Source of the DNA: Rhodobacter sp.
Lineage (GTDB): Bacteria; Pseudomonadota; Alphaproteobacteria; Rhodobacterales; Rhodobacteraceae
Length of the DNA stretch: 21,624 nucleotides
Direction of reading: 5' to 3'
Assembly (NCBI GenBank): GCA_003536295.1
Contig: DPZQ01000046.1
Coordinates: 1 to 21,624 of the forward strand
Shown: positions 1 to 5,705 of the stretch, piece after piece
Numbering within the stretch: position 1 is the first letter of the stretch
Layout: every line of letters starts with the position of its first letter
Position numbers and translations under genes: made by a program
Notes under the pieces: generated by a model
The model's input: only the letters and a program-made list of their open reading frames with translations
Databases searched by the model: none
What the model was told of the DNA's origin: nothing

Positions 1-1
1 A

Positions 2-631
2 CCGCGCGTTGCGGCTTTGATGGATGTGATGATCATCACTGACATCACCGCCATTATCGATGCCGACTGTTTTGAGCGACCAATATATGCGGGCAACGCC
101 ATTCAATTGGTGAAATCCAGTGACCCTACGAAAATCGGCACCGTACGTACCGCCTCATTCGAGGCGGCCCCAAATGGTGCGGCAACGGCGATTGAAAACT
201 TGGCTGTAGCAGGTTCTGGCACCTTGTCGTCATGGGTGGCTGATCGGGTCGCAGCGTCGGATCGCCCCGAGCTGATCTCGGCGGGTATTGTTGTGTCTGG
301 CGGGCGCGGCGTTGGATCAAAAGATGACTTTGCGCTGATCGAAAAACTGGCAGACGCTTTGGGTGCAGCAGTTGGCGCAAGCCGCGCAGCAGTTGATTCG
401 GGCTATGCGCCCAATGATTGGCAAGTGGGCCAGACGGGCAAAGTTGTAGCCCCTGACCTTTACATCGCGGTTGGTATTTCCGGGGCTATTCAACATTTAG
501 CCGGCATGAAAGACAGTAAAGTGATTGTGGCGATCAACAAAGACGAAGAAGCCCCTATTTTCCAAGTGGCCGATTATGGTCTAGTGGCCGATCTCTTTAG
601 CGCCGTTCCCGAGATGATTGAAAAACTATGA
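2..631 (+). CDS. etfA: Electron transfer flavoprotein alpha subunit, 5' truncated by window
   Basis: This is the C-terminal two thirds of the FAD-binding alpha subunit of ETF. ETF passes electrons from acyl-CoA and other dehydrogenases to ETF:ubiquinone oxidoreductase. The frame is open from base 2, before any start codon, so the N-terminus lies outside the window. Visible family blocks are VVSGGRGVGS, then AAVDSGYAPNDWQVGQTGK and YIAVGISGAIQHLAGM, then IVAINKDEEAPIFQVADYG. These form the FAD-binding C-terminal domain. The TGA stop at 629-631 is followed within a few bases by an intrinsic terminator, so this is the last gene of its operon; etfB is expected upstream. hbdA, which feeds the same fatty-acid or butyrate oxidation metabolism, follows about 470 bases downstream with its own likely promoter. 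Confidence 0.97.
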   Translation, partial: PRVAALMDVMIITDITAIIDADCFERPIYAGNAIQLVKSSDPTKIGTVRTASFEAAPNGAATAIENLAVAGSGTLSSWVADRVAASDRPELISAGIVVSGGRGVGSKDDFALIEKLADALGAAVGASRAAVDSGYAPNDWQVGQTGKVVAPDLYIAVGISGAIQHLAGMKDSKVIVAINKDEEAPIFQVADYGLVADLFSAVPEMIEKL

Positions 632-636
632 GCGCA

Positions 637-675
637 GGGCCAAGTAACCAAAGCGTGACTTGGCCTCCATTTTTA
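637..675 (+). terminator. Rho-independent terminator after etfA
   Basis: GGCCAAGT (638-645) pairs perfectly with ACTTGGCC (658-665), with a G-T pair possible outside, around a 12-base loop. A short T run (670-674) follows. It starts 6 bases after the etfA stop, where a terminator for the etf operon is expected. Confidence 0.75.
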
Positions 676-728
676 ACGCCAAACTCCAACACATCTTACA
701 AAACGGGGGCGACCCCGAGAGTAACAGT

Positions 729-964
729 TTAATGGATATCTTCGTTCAACAGCAGTGCGGTCTTGCCATTGGTTACGAAGGCAACGCTCAAACCAGAGAT
801 AGGTAGATCTTTCGGGGCAGGAACCACTTCACAAGAATCTGATAATTTCAAAATAGTTTTAGGCCAGTAAAACCATGGACGCAGGCCCCAAACTACGGCT
901 TTTGAGGTGCCACACCCTCAAAGTAATAATTAATTAAATCGTCATTTTGAAATACAAAACTCAT
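729..964 (-). pseudogene. Possible decayed small gene of unknown family
   Basis: The 470-base gap between etfA and hbdA holds two protein-like minus-strand frames that overlap in position. The first begins at an ATG (962-964), reads MSFVFQNDDLINYYFEGV and stops at TAG 893-895. Beyond the stop it continues as FGACVHGFTGLK. The second frame, one register away, has no good start; it reads SCEVVPAPKDLPISGLSVAF and then VTNGKTALLLNEDIH before a TAA at 729-731. Joined by one stop readthrough and one frameshift they would make a protein of roughly 80 residues. I do not recognise the family. The case rests on protein-like composition and on the presence of two clear fossils elsewhere in the window; chance open frames of this length are common, so confidence is low. 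Confidence 0.33.
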
Positions 965-1054
965 GGCACACCCTTTAAACTCACCCCCTAACCTTAAGCG
1001 CAGGGGTCTTAAAAAAGGTAATGGCACCGTGCATGCCATCGCATGTGGCCAGAC

Positions 1055-1088
1055 TTGCTCTGCCCTTTACAAGCCCATAAGATGGGCT
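1055..1088 (+). promoter_or_regulatory. Candidate hbdA promoter with inverted repeat over the -10
   Basis: TTGCTC (1055-1060) and TAAGAT (1078-1083) are 17 bases apart, as in a weak sigma-70 promoter, 23 bases before the hbdA start. A perfect 7-base inverted repeat, AGCCCAT-AAG-ATGGGCT (1072-1088), lies over the -10. It could be an operator or a short mRNA hairpin. This is an inference from spacing and symmetry only. Confidence 0.3.
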
Positions 1089-1105
1089 AAATATCGGAGA
1101 CAGTG

Positions 1106-1981
1106 ATGAATTTAAAAAGCGTTGGTGTGATTGGTGCAGGGCAAATGGGCAGCGGCATTGCCCAGGTCTTTGCGATGGCAGGTTTTCAGGTCGTTTTAAA
1201 CGACGTCAGACAAAAGCAATTGGATCAAGCCATGGGCCTGATTGAGAGCAACATCGAACGCCAAGTTGCCAAAGGCAAAACCACCCCAGGAGAAAAATCA
1301 GCAGCTCTAGACTTGATTAAGCCCGCCCTTGATCTGGAGTTTGTAGGGCAATGTGATTTGGTGATAGAAGCTGCGACCGAACGCGAAACAGTCAAACAAG
1401 CCATTTTTGAGGCCTTGGCCCCCCATCTGGCCCCTCATACGATTTTGACCTCGAACACTTCGTCCATTTCGATAACTCGGCTGGCCGCGCGCACCGATCG
1501 GCCCGAAAAATTCATGGGCTTTCACTTTATGAACCCCGTGCCTGCCATGCAACTGGTCGAGCTTATTCGCGGCATAGCCACCGATGATGCCACCTATCAA
1601 ACTTTACTGGCAGTGGTGGAAAGATTGGGCAAAACCTCAGCCACAGCAGAAGATTACCCCGCCTTTATAGTAAACCGCATTTTGCTGCCTATGATCAACG
1701 AAGCCGTCTACACGCTTTACGAAGGGGTCGGCTCGGTTACATCAATTGATAAGGCGTTGAAACTCGGTGCCAACCATCCGATGGGTCCGCTAGAATTAGC
1801 CGATTTCATCGGGCTTGATACTTGCTTAGAGATTATGAATGTTTTGCACGCTGGGCTTGCCGATACTAAATATCGCCCCTGCCCGCTTTTGACAAAATAT
1901 GTTGAAGCAGGCTGGCTGGGCCGGAAAACGAAAAAAGGCTTTTACGACTATTCGGGAATCAAGCCCATTCCAACCCGCTAA
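1106..1981 (+). CDS. hbdA: 3-hydroxybutyryl-CoA dehydrogenase
   Basis: This is an NAD(P)-dependent 3-hydroxyacyl-CoA dehydrogenase of the HbdA/PaaH type, 291 residues, a normal length for the single-function enzyme. The N-terminal Rossmann fold shows GVIGAGQMGSGIAQVFA near residue 7. The middle carries the active-site region SNTSSISIT and GFHFMNPVPAMQLVE, which includes the catalytic histidine. The C-terminal helical dimerisation domain has FIVNRILLPMINEA and ends with GRKTKKGFYDY. ATG 1106 is chosen because GGAGA (1096-1100) lies 5 bases upstream; a GTG directly before it is less likely. It interconverts acetoacetyl-CoA and 3-hydroxybutyryl-CoA in butyrate, polyhydroxybutyrate or fatty-acid metabolism. 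Its position after etfA is common in Rhodobacterales. It converges on the acyltransferase gene, with only 7 bases between the two stops. Confidence 0.95.
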   Translation: MNLKSVGVIGAGQMGSGIAQVFAMAGFQVVLNDVRQKQLDQAMGLIESNIERQVAKGKTTPGEKSAALDLIKPALDLEFVGQCDLVIEAATERETVKQAIFEALAPHLAPHTILTSNTSSISITRLAARTDRPEKFMGFHFMNPVPAMQLVELIRGIATDDATYQTLLAVVERLGKTSATAEDYPAFIVNRILLPMINEAVYTLYEGVGSVTSIDKALKLGANHPMGPLELADFIGLDTCLEIMNVLHAGLADTKYRPCPLLTKYVEAGWLGRKTKKGFYDYSGIKPIPTR

Positions 1982-1988
1982 ACCTTAC

Positions 1989-2888
1989 TTATTTTTGGCT
2001 TGAATGGGGCAGCGACAAAGTATGGTCACGTAGCCACTTCAAAAAGCCGCGCGGATCATCTGACCATTTTTTCATCTCTTCTGAGCTTAGAGCGGCTCCC
2101 ACAAAGGGGCGCTGTGGCTTAAACAAAGCCTTGCGAATTTCATGCAACAAAAGCCCTTGGCGCAAGGTGGCCGACAATTTGTTGGCAATCAAATAAAGAC
2201 GGGTATTTTGTCCCGTAAAACAAACAGGCACCACCGTCGCCCCGGAGCGCATAATCATTTTATGGCTAAAAGGGTTCCAATCAGCTTCGATCGCAGGGCC
2301 AAAAAACCCTTCAGACGCCGCCACTTTTCCCGCCGGAAACAAAATAATCACGCCGCCATTTTTCAGATGCTGCATAGTTTCATTGCGCATCTCTAACCCC
2401 AATTGCCGTGAATTATCTTCATGCGGAAAGGGTACAGGGATCATAAATTCAGCGATTTCAGGAATGCCCGTCAATAATGAGCGCGTCAAAATTCGAAAAT
2501 CCGACCGCACCCGACAGACAAGCTCGGCCAATATCATCCCATCAACCAGCCCATGAGGATGATTTGATACGATCACAACTGCGCCCGTTTTGGGGATATT
2601 CAAAATCTCAGACAAGGGAGTTTGGATTTCAATGCCCATAAAGGTCAGTGCCTTACCCCAAAAAGGCGCCCCAATGGGTGCCCCCGAATCTTCGAACCGA
2701 CGAATAAGGCGCAAAAGCGCGACTTTTGCAGTCAACCACTCAATCGTGCGGATGGCCAAAACTTTGAACGGGTTTTTAAAGGTGCCTGCATAAGAGAGCC
2801 TGCGCTTATCATATTTATGATCAGCGTGGTTCTTTATGCTCCTAGCTTCTGTCACCTGAGGTTGCTCTAACAAGATCCATCCGCCCAT
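1989..2888 (-). CDS. Lysophospholipid acyltransferase (PlsC-like) family protein
   Basis: This is a 299-residue acyltransferase of the LPLAT superfamily, expected at the inner membrane, where it would transfer an acyl group to a lysolipid or a related acceptor. Block I is SNHPHGLVDG (about residues 108-117), a variant of the NHX4D catalytic motif. Block III is FPAGKVA (184-190), a variant of FPEG. A moderately hydrophobic stretch, AVVIVSNH, precedes block I. The start lies 9 bases after the HPr stop, so it is probably the last gene of the hprK operon. No strong ribosome site precedes ATG 2888, and a GTG 11 codons further in is an alternative. The substrate cannot be read from sequence; ornithine-lipid-type or phospholipid acylation are both possible. 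Confidence 0.82.
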   Translation of the reverse strand: MGGWILLEQPQVTEARSIKNHADHKYDKRRLSYAGTFKNPFKVLAIRTIEWLTAKVALLRLIRRFEDSGAPIGAPFWGKALTFMGIEIQTPLSEILNIPKTGAVVIVSNHPHGLVDGMILAELVCRVRSDFRILTRSLLTGIPEIAEFMIPVPFPHEDNSRQLGLEMRNETMQHLKNGGVIILFPAGKVAASEGFFGPAIEADWNPFSHKMIMRSGATVVPVCFTGQNTRLYLIANKLSATLRQGLLLHEIRKALFKPQRPFVGAALSSEEMKKWSDDPRGFLKWLRDHTLSLPHSSQK

Positions 2889-2897
2889 TCATAATAA

Positions 2898-3167
2898 TTA
2901 AAATGCTTCACCAAAAAAATCTTCTATCAAAGCTGCCAAGGCTTGCCCCAACGCCAGCGCATCTTGCCCCTTAGTCTCAACCTCAATAGCGGTTCCACGG
3001 CTTGCTGCCAACATCAAAAGACCCATAATCGAGTCTCCGGAAACTTCAATACCGTCTTTGCGCACCAGCGCTGAGGCGTTAAAAGACTCAACTGTATCAA
3101 CAAATTTTGCCGACGCACGAGCATGGAGCCCTTTTTCATTCTTAATTATAAGGGATTGAAGGATCAT
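2898..3167 (-). CDS. ptsH: HPr phosphocarrier protein
   Basis: This 89-residue HPr-family protein carries a phosphoryl group from enzyme I to EIIA proteins in the cytoplasm. The phosphorylated histidine is His15, in KGLHARAS. Ser46, in SGDSIMGLLMLAAS, is in the position phosphorylated by HPr kinase. Both regulatory residues are therefore intact, which agrees with the hprK gene three genes upstream. It follows the EIIA gene with a 2-base gap. No sugar permease is nearby, so the set is probably regulatory (nitrogen-type PTS) and not a sugar transport system. Confidence 0.95.
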   Translation of the reverse strand: MILQSLIIKNEKGLHARASAKFVDTVESFNASALVRKDGIEVSGDSIMGLLMLAASRGTAIEVETKGQDALALGQALAALIEDFFGEAF

Positions 3168-3169
3168 TA

Positions 3170-3568
3170 TTACCCAATACTTTCACTAACATTAATCGCA
3201 TTTATATATTTCCGTGCTGCATCCAAGGCCAGAGTCACGGCCTCAGGAAGATCCAGATTTCGGCTTTTTACCAGCTTAATCAGCATTGGCAAATTCGCCC
3301 CGTAAACAATGCGCCGCTGCTTGGCCGAACAGGCCAGAAGGGACAAATTAGAAGGCGAGCCACCAAACATATCTGTAACTACAACCACCCCGTCTCCGCC
3401 ATCAACACTGTCAGCAGCAGCGCAGATTTCCGCTTCTTTTTCAGCGCGGTTACAATTATCGTCGATCGCTATGGCCATGATCGCAAGCTGTTTTCCTACG
3501 ATATGCTCAACAGCGAAAAGATATTCCTGGGCCAAGCCGCCATGTGCCACAATTACGATTCCGATCAC
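3170..3568 (-). CDS. PTS EIIA component, mannose/fructose family
   Basis: This is a 132-residue EIIA-Man-type domain. The N-terminal IGIVIVAHGGLA carries the phosphorylated histidine (His9), and VVVTDMFGGSPSNLSL is the second family signature. It accepts phosphate from HPr. There are no EIIB, EIIC or EIID genes in the window, so it probably acts as a regulatory output rather than in transport. Its start overlaps the rapZ stop by 4 bases, which suggests translational coupling. The alphaproteobacterial order hprK-rapZ-EIIA-HPr is kept. It is often called manX or ptsN-like; no symbol is given because naming varies. Confidence 0.93.
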   Translation of the reverse strand: MIGIVIVAHGGLAQEYLFAVEHIVGKQLAIMAIAIDDNCNRAEKEAEICAAADSVDGGDGVVVVTDMFGGSPSNLSLLACSAKQRRIVYGANLPMLIKLVKSRNLDLPEAVTLALDAARKYINAINVSESIG

Positions 3569-4485
3569 TTCGGATCACCCATTCCATACAGGGCGCAGAC
3601 GGCCCCTTTGCACTCAAGCTCTCGATGTCTTATTGACACCTGCCAGCCATGCTGTGCAAGCGCATCTGAAAAAATTTCTCCAATAGCAACCGATCGATGC
3701 TGCCCCCCTGTGCAGCCAAAGCCAATCGAGACATGGGATTTGCCCTCTTCCAGCTGTGCTGGCAAGATAAATTGCAAAAAATCAAAAAGCTTTTCAAAAA
3801 ATTTCGCATAATTCGGATCAGCCGTCACATAGGCCGCAACCTGCGCATTGCGCCCGTCTTTGCTGCGTAGGGCAGAATCCCAATGCGGATTTTGTAAAAA
3901 GCGGCAATCGAAAATCATATCCAAACCGCGCGGCACGCCGCGCTTATAAGAAAAAGACTGGACGGATACCCTTAAAAGTCCCTGCTCACCGTTTGGCGCG
4001 AACAGATGTGTCAGTTCTGACTTTAGATCATGCGGGTTCATCTCCGACGTATCAATAATAAAATCTGCGCGCACCTTTATCGGAGCCAAAAGGTCTATTT
4101 CATGCTCAATCGCCTCGATTGGCGCGGTATTTTTCGCCAATGGATGACGCCTACGAGTTTCAGAGAAGCGGCGCAACAGCTCGGTCACGTCGCAATCTAA
4201 ATAAATCACCCGCAAAACTACCGCGGGACTTAAGGTCAATTGATCAATAAGTTCAACCAGAGTTATCGCGCTGAAATCACGATTGCGCACATCAAGCCCC
4301 AACGCAATGGGCCGCCCCAAAGGCATCCCTTCTATAAGCTTGGGCACAAAGGATAAAGGCAGATTATCAATAATCTCGCATCCCAAATCTTCAAGCGCAT
4401 GCACGGCCGTAGAGCGCCCCGCGCCTGAAGGGCCCGTCACCAAATAAAGCTCATGATCCAAGTGGGTAGAGTGTATGTCGGTCAC
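3565..4485 (-). CDS. rapZ: RNase adapter / nucleotide-binding protein RapZ
   Basis: This 306-residue protein belongs to the RapZ/YvcJ family. The N-terminal P-loop is TGPSGAGRSTAVHALEDLG from residue 17, with arginine in place of the usual Walker lysine, followed by CEIIDNLP. The second half has FSYKRGVPRGLDMIFDCRF, and the C-terminus has IGFGCTGGQHRSVAIGE, typical of the RNA- and metabolite-binding domain. In enteric bacteria RapZ controls glucosamine-6-phosphate synthase through small RNAs and RNase E; in alphaproteobacteria its role is less clear but it lies with the regulatory PTS. It starts 10 bases after the hprK stop and overlaps the EIIA gene. Confidence 0.95.
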   Translation of the reverse strand: MTDIHSTHLDHELYLVTGPSGAGRSTAVHALEDLGCEIIDNLPLSFVPKLIEGMPLGRPIALGLDVRNRDFSAITLVELIDQLTLSPAVVLRVIYLDCDVTELLRRFSETRRRHPLAKNTAPIEAIEHEIDLLAPIKVRADFIIDTSEMNPHDLKSELTHLFAPNGEQGLLRVSVQSFSYKRGVPRGLDMIFDCRFLQNPHWDSALRSKDGRNAQVAAYVTADPNYAKFFEKLFDFLQFILPAQLEEGKSHVSIGFGCTGGQHRSVAIGEIFSDALAQHGWQVSIRHRELECKGAVCALYGMGDPK

Positions 4486-4495
4486 TTAGGCACTT

Positions 4496-4927
4496 TCATA
4501 GATTTGCAAAGCCGAATTTCAAGGCATGAAAAACTCTTGCCATAAAGTATGGGTCATCATGGCCTGATAAAAGTGGAAAATCTATGCCGCAGAGCAAAAT
4601 ATTTTGCATATGTGGCAAGCGTTCAGTGGCGCGCTGACCTAAATCCAGGACCAAATCGACAGCAACGGGACCCAAAGCCATTTCAGCGCGCAGAATTCCA
4701 ATACCGCGCGCTTCGATCATCCCTATCAGCGCGTGCGGACAACTGGGGCGCAAATAGCCCTGATCGCGCGTCAAAACTGTTTGATCGTCAGCCACAAGCT
4801 CGGCACCCAGCGCCATTAGAGCCAGCGCCAGACTGCTCTTCCCAGACCCCGAGGGGCCCTTAATCACTAGGGCACGGCCTTCATAGCTGACTGTCGTCGC
4901 GTGTAGCCTTACAGTGTCTTGCATCAT
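4496..4927 (-). CDS. hprK: HPr kinase/phosphorylase, short alphaproteobacterial form
   Basis: This is a 143-residue protein equivalent to the C-terminal catalytic domain of HPr kinase. The N-terminal domain found in Firmicutes is absent, which is usual in alphaproteobacteria. The P-loop is IKGPSGSGKSSLALAL (residues 22-37), followed by ELVADDQTVL. The HprK signature region is IEARGIGILRAEMA (71-84). It would phosphorylate Ser46 of the HPr encoded in the same operon. Two ATG codons are adjacent (4927 and 4924); GGGAA lies directly before the first, so the second may be the true start. It normally follows chvG, but here only the chvI fossil lies upstream. Confidence 0.94.
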   Translation of the reverse strand: MMQDTVRLHATTVSYEGRALVIKGPSGSGKSSLALALMALGAELVADDQTVLTRDQGYLRPSCPHALIGMIEARGIGILRAEMALGPVAVDLVLDLGQRATERLPHMQNILLCGIDFPLLSGHDDPYFMARVFHALKFGFANL

Positions 4928-4954
4928 TTCCCAGAACGCCTATATTATCTGCAA

Positions 4955-5384
4955 TCACACGACAAATTTGGCCCTAAGCGCCTCTTGGGTCAAGTCATTT
5001 GGAGCTTCGACAGTTTCAGCCCAATTCACACTATTATATACGTCGACGATTTAACGCTAAATCGCCAGACTCAATTCTAAGTGATTGCCAAGATCTTAGA
5101 TCTGGGCGCTGCGAAAAGGTTTTGGTGAGATATATTTAGTCTTTTTAGGTTGAAAAAATAACAAGAATGGCCGATTATTAACTCAATCTTCGCAAGTGGT
5201 CCACACCATCAATACGCGGCATTCTAATGTTAAAGAGCGCCTGATCTGACATGTGGGGGTCACTGGCGTCTAGCGCCGATTGCCCACTGTTTTAGGTTTC
5301 AACCTTAAACTCTTCGGCCTCAAGCGTGATAGATACGGAAGTTAAAATAGTCCAAACGCCATCAATCAAAGAAATAAGAGCCAT
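4955..5384 (-). pseudogene. chvI: Fossil of response-regulator gene chvI
   Basis: Reading the minus strand in the frame of ATG 5384 and ignoring stops gives successive blocks that match the ChvI receiver domain in order. They are ALISLIDG, then ILTSVSITLEAEEFKVET, a TAA (5292-5294), GQSALDA, then ALFNIRMPRIDG, HLRRL, two TAAs (5175-5180), AILVIFST, TAA (5145-5147), KD, TAA (5136-5138), YLTKTFSQR and SGDLALNR. A shift of register near 5045 gives NSVNWAE and LTQEALRAKFVV, resembling the start of the DNA-binding domain. About 15 codons are missing between KD and YLTK, and the last part of the gene is gone. The phosphoacceptor Asp is Asn and the acidic pocket is degraded. The family sequence is recalled, not searched. 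ChvI normally works with the kinase ChvG, whose gene is absent. Confidence 0.85.
5033..5061 (-). promoter_or_regulatory. Candidate promoter for the hprK operon inside the chvI fossil
   Basis: On the minus strand a perfect TATAAT (5038-5033) lies 17 bases downstream of a poor -35, TTTAGC (5061-5056), about 110 bases before hprK. With chvI and chvG no longer functional, the hprK operon needs a start site between pckA and hprK. This is the best -10 seen, but the assignment is weak. Confidence 0.25.
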
Positions 5385-5540
5385 AAATACCGCCAAATAC
5401 TACACTTTTTAAAATTATTTTAAGCCTCACCAATTGTATCCGAAGAACCAACCGGCATTCTCGCCAAATAGTTCCTTCCAATTTTACAATTTACTTACAC
5501 CCAAATCGGAGATTGCTTCCTAAGTTAAGCGACGGCAAAA

Positions 5541-5577
5541 ATGATTGCGCTATCATTTGATATGATTGCGCTAACAA
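5541..5577. promoter_or_regulatory. Two tandem LacI-type operators upstream of pckA
   Basis: The 12-mer ATGATTGCGCTA occurs at 5541-5552 and again at 5562-5573, exactly 21 bases apart. The first extends to ATGATTGCGCTATCAT (5541-5556), a 16-base palindrome centred on CG with a single mismatched pair of positions. The second, ATGATTGCGCTAACAA (5562-5577), is the same site with two changes. A central CG in a 14-16 base palindrome is typical of LacI-family regulators. In Rhodobacter sphaeroides the LacI-type regulator CceR controls central carbon genes including gluconeogenesis, so it is a candidate; that link is inferred. The 21-base spacing puts both sites on one face of the helix. Confidence 0.6.
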
Positions 5578-5585
5578 GTTAAATC
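5557..5585 (+). promoter_or_regulatory. Candidate pckA promoter overlapping the second operator
   Basis: TTGATA (5557-5562) is one base from the -35 consensus. A TTAAAT (5579-5584) lies 16 bases downstream as a possible -10. Operator 1 would end directly before the -35, and operator 2 would fill the spacer. A second start further down (CTGACA at 5595-5600) cannot be excluded. The leader before the pckA start would be about 110 bases. Confidence 0.3.
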
Positions 5586-5705
5586 AAGCCTTTTCTGACA
5601 TAAAACCATCATGTTAAAGAAATGGGACAGTCTAACTTTATGCAGTCCCCTTGATGGGCTGCCCCCCAATTTTGGCAAATGCCGTACATCGGCTTGGAGA
5701 TTGAT

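Noticed and set aside
1960..2012. Imperfect repeat of GCCCATTCCAA and TTGAATGGGGC around the hbdA stop as a bidirectional terminator
   Set aside because: The arms have mismatches and no T run follows, so it is too weak to annotate.
4241..4256. Possible FNR/Crp-like site TTGATCAA in rapZ
   Set aside because: The half-site spacing is wrong for FNR and it lies inside conserved coding sequence.
5292..5384. Independent 30-residue small protein before pckA
   Set aside because: The sequence is the N-terminus of ChvI and matches continue in the same frame after the stop, so it is part of a fossil.
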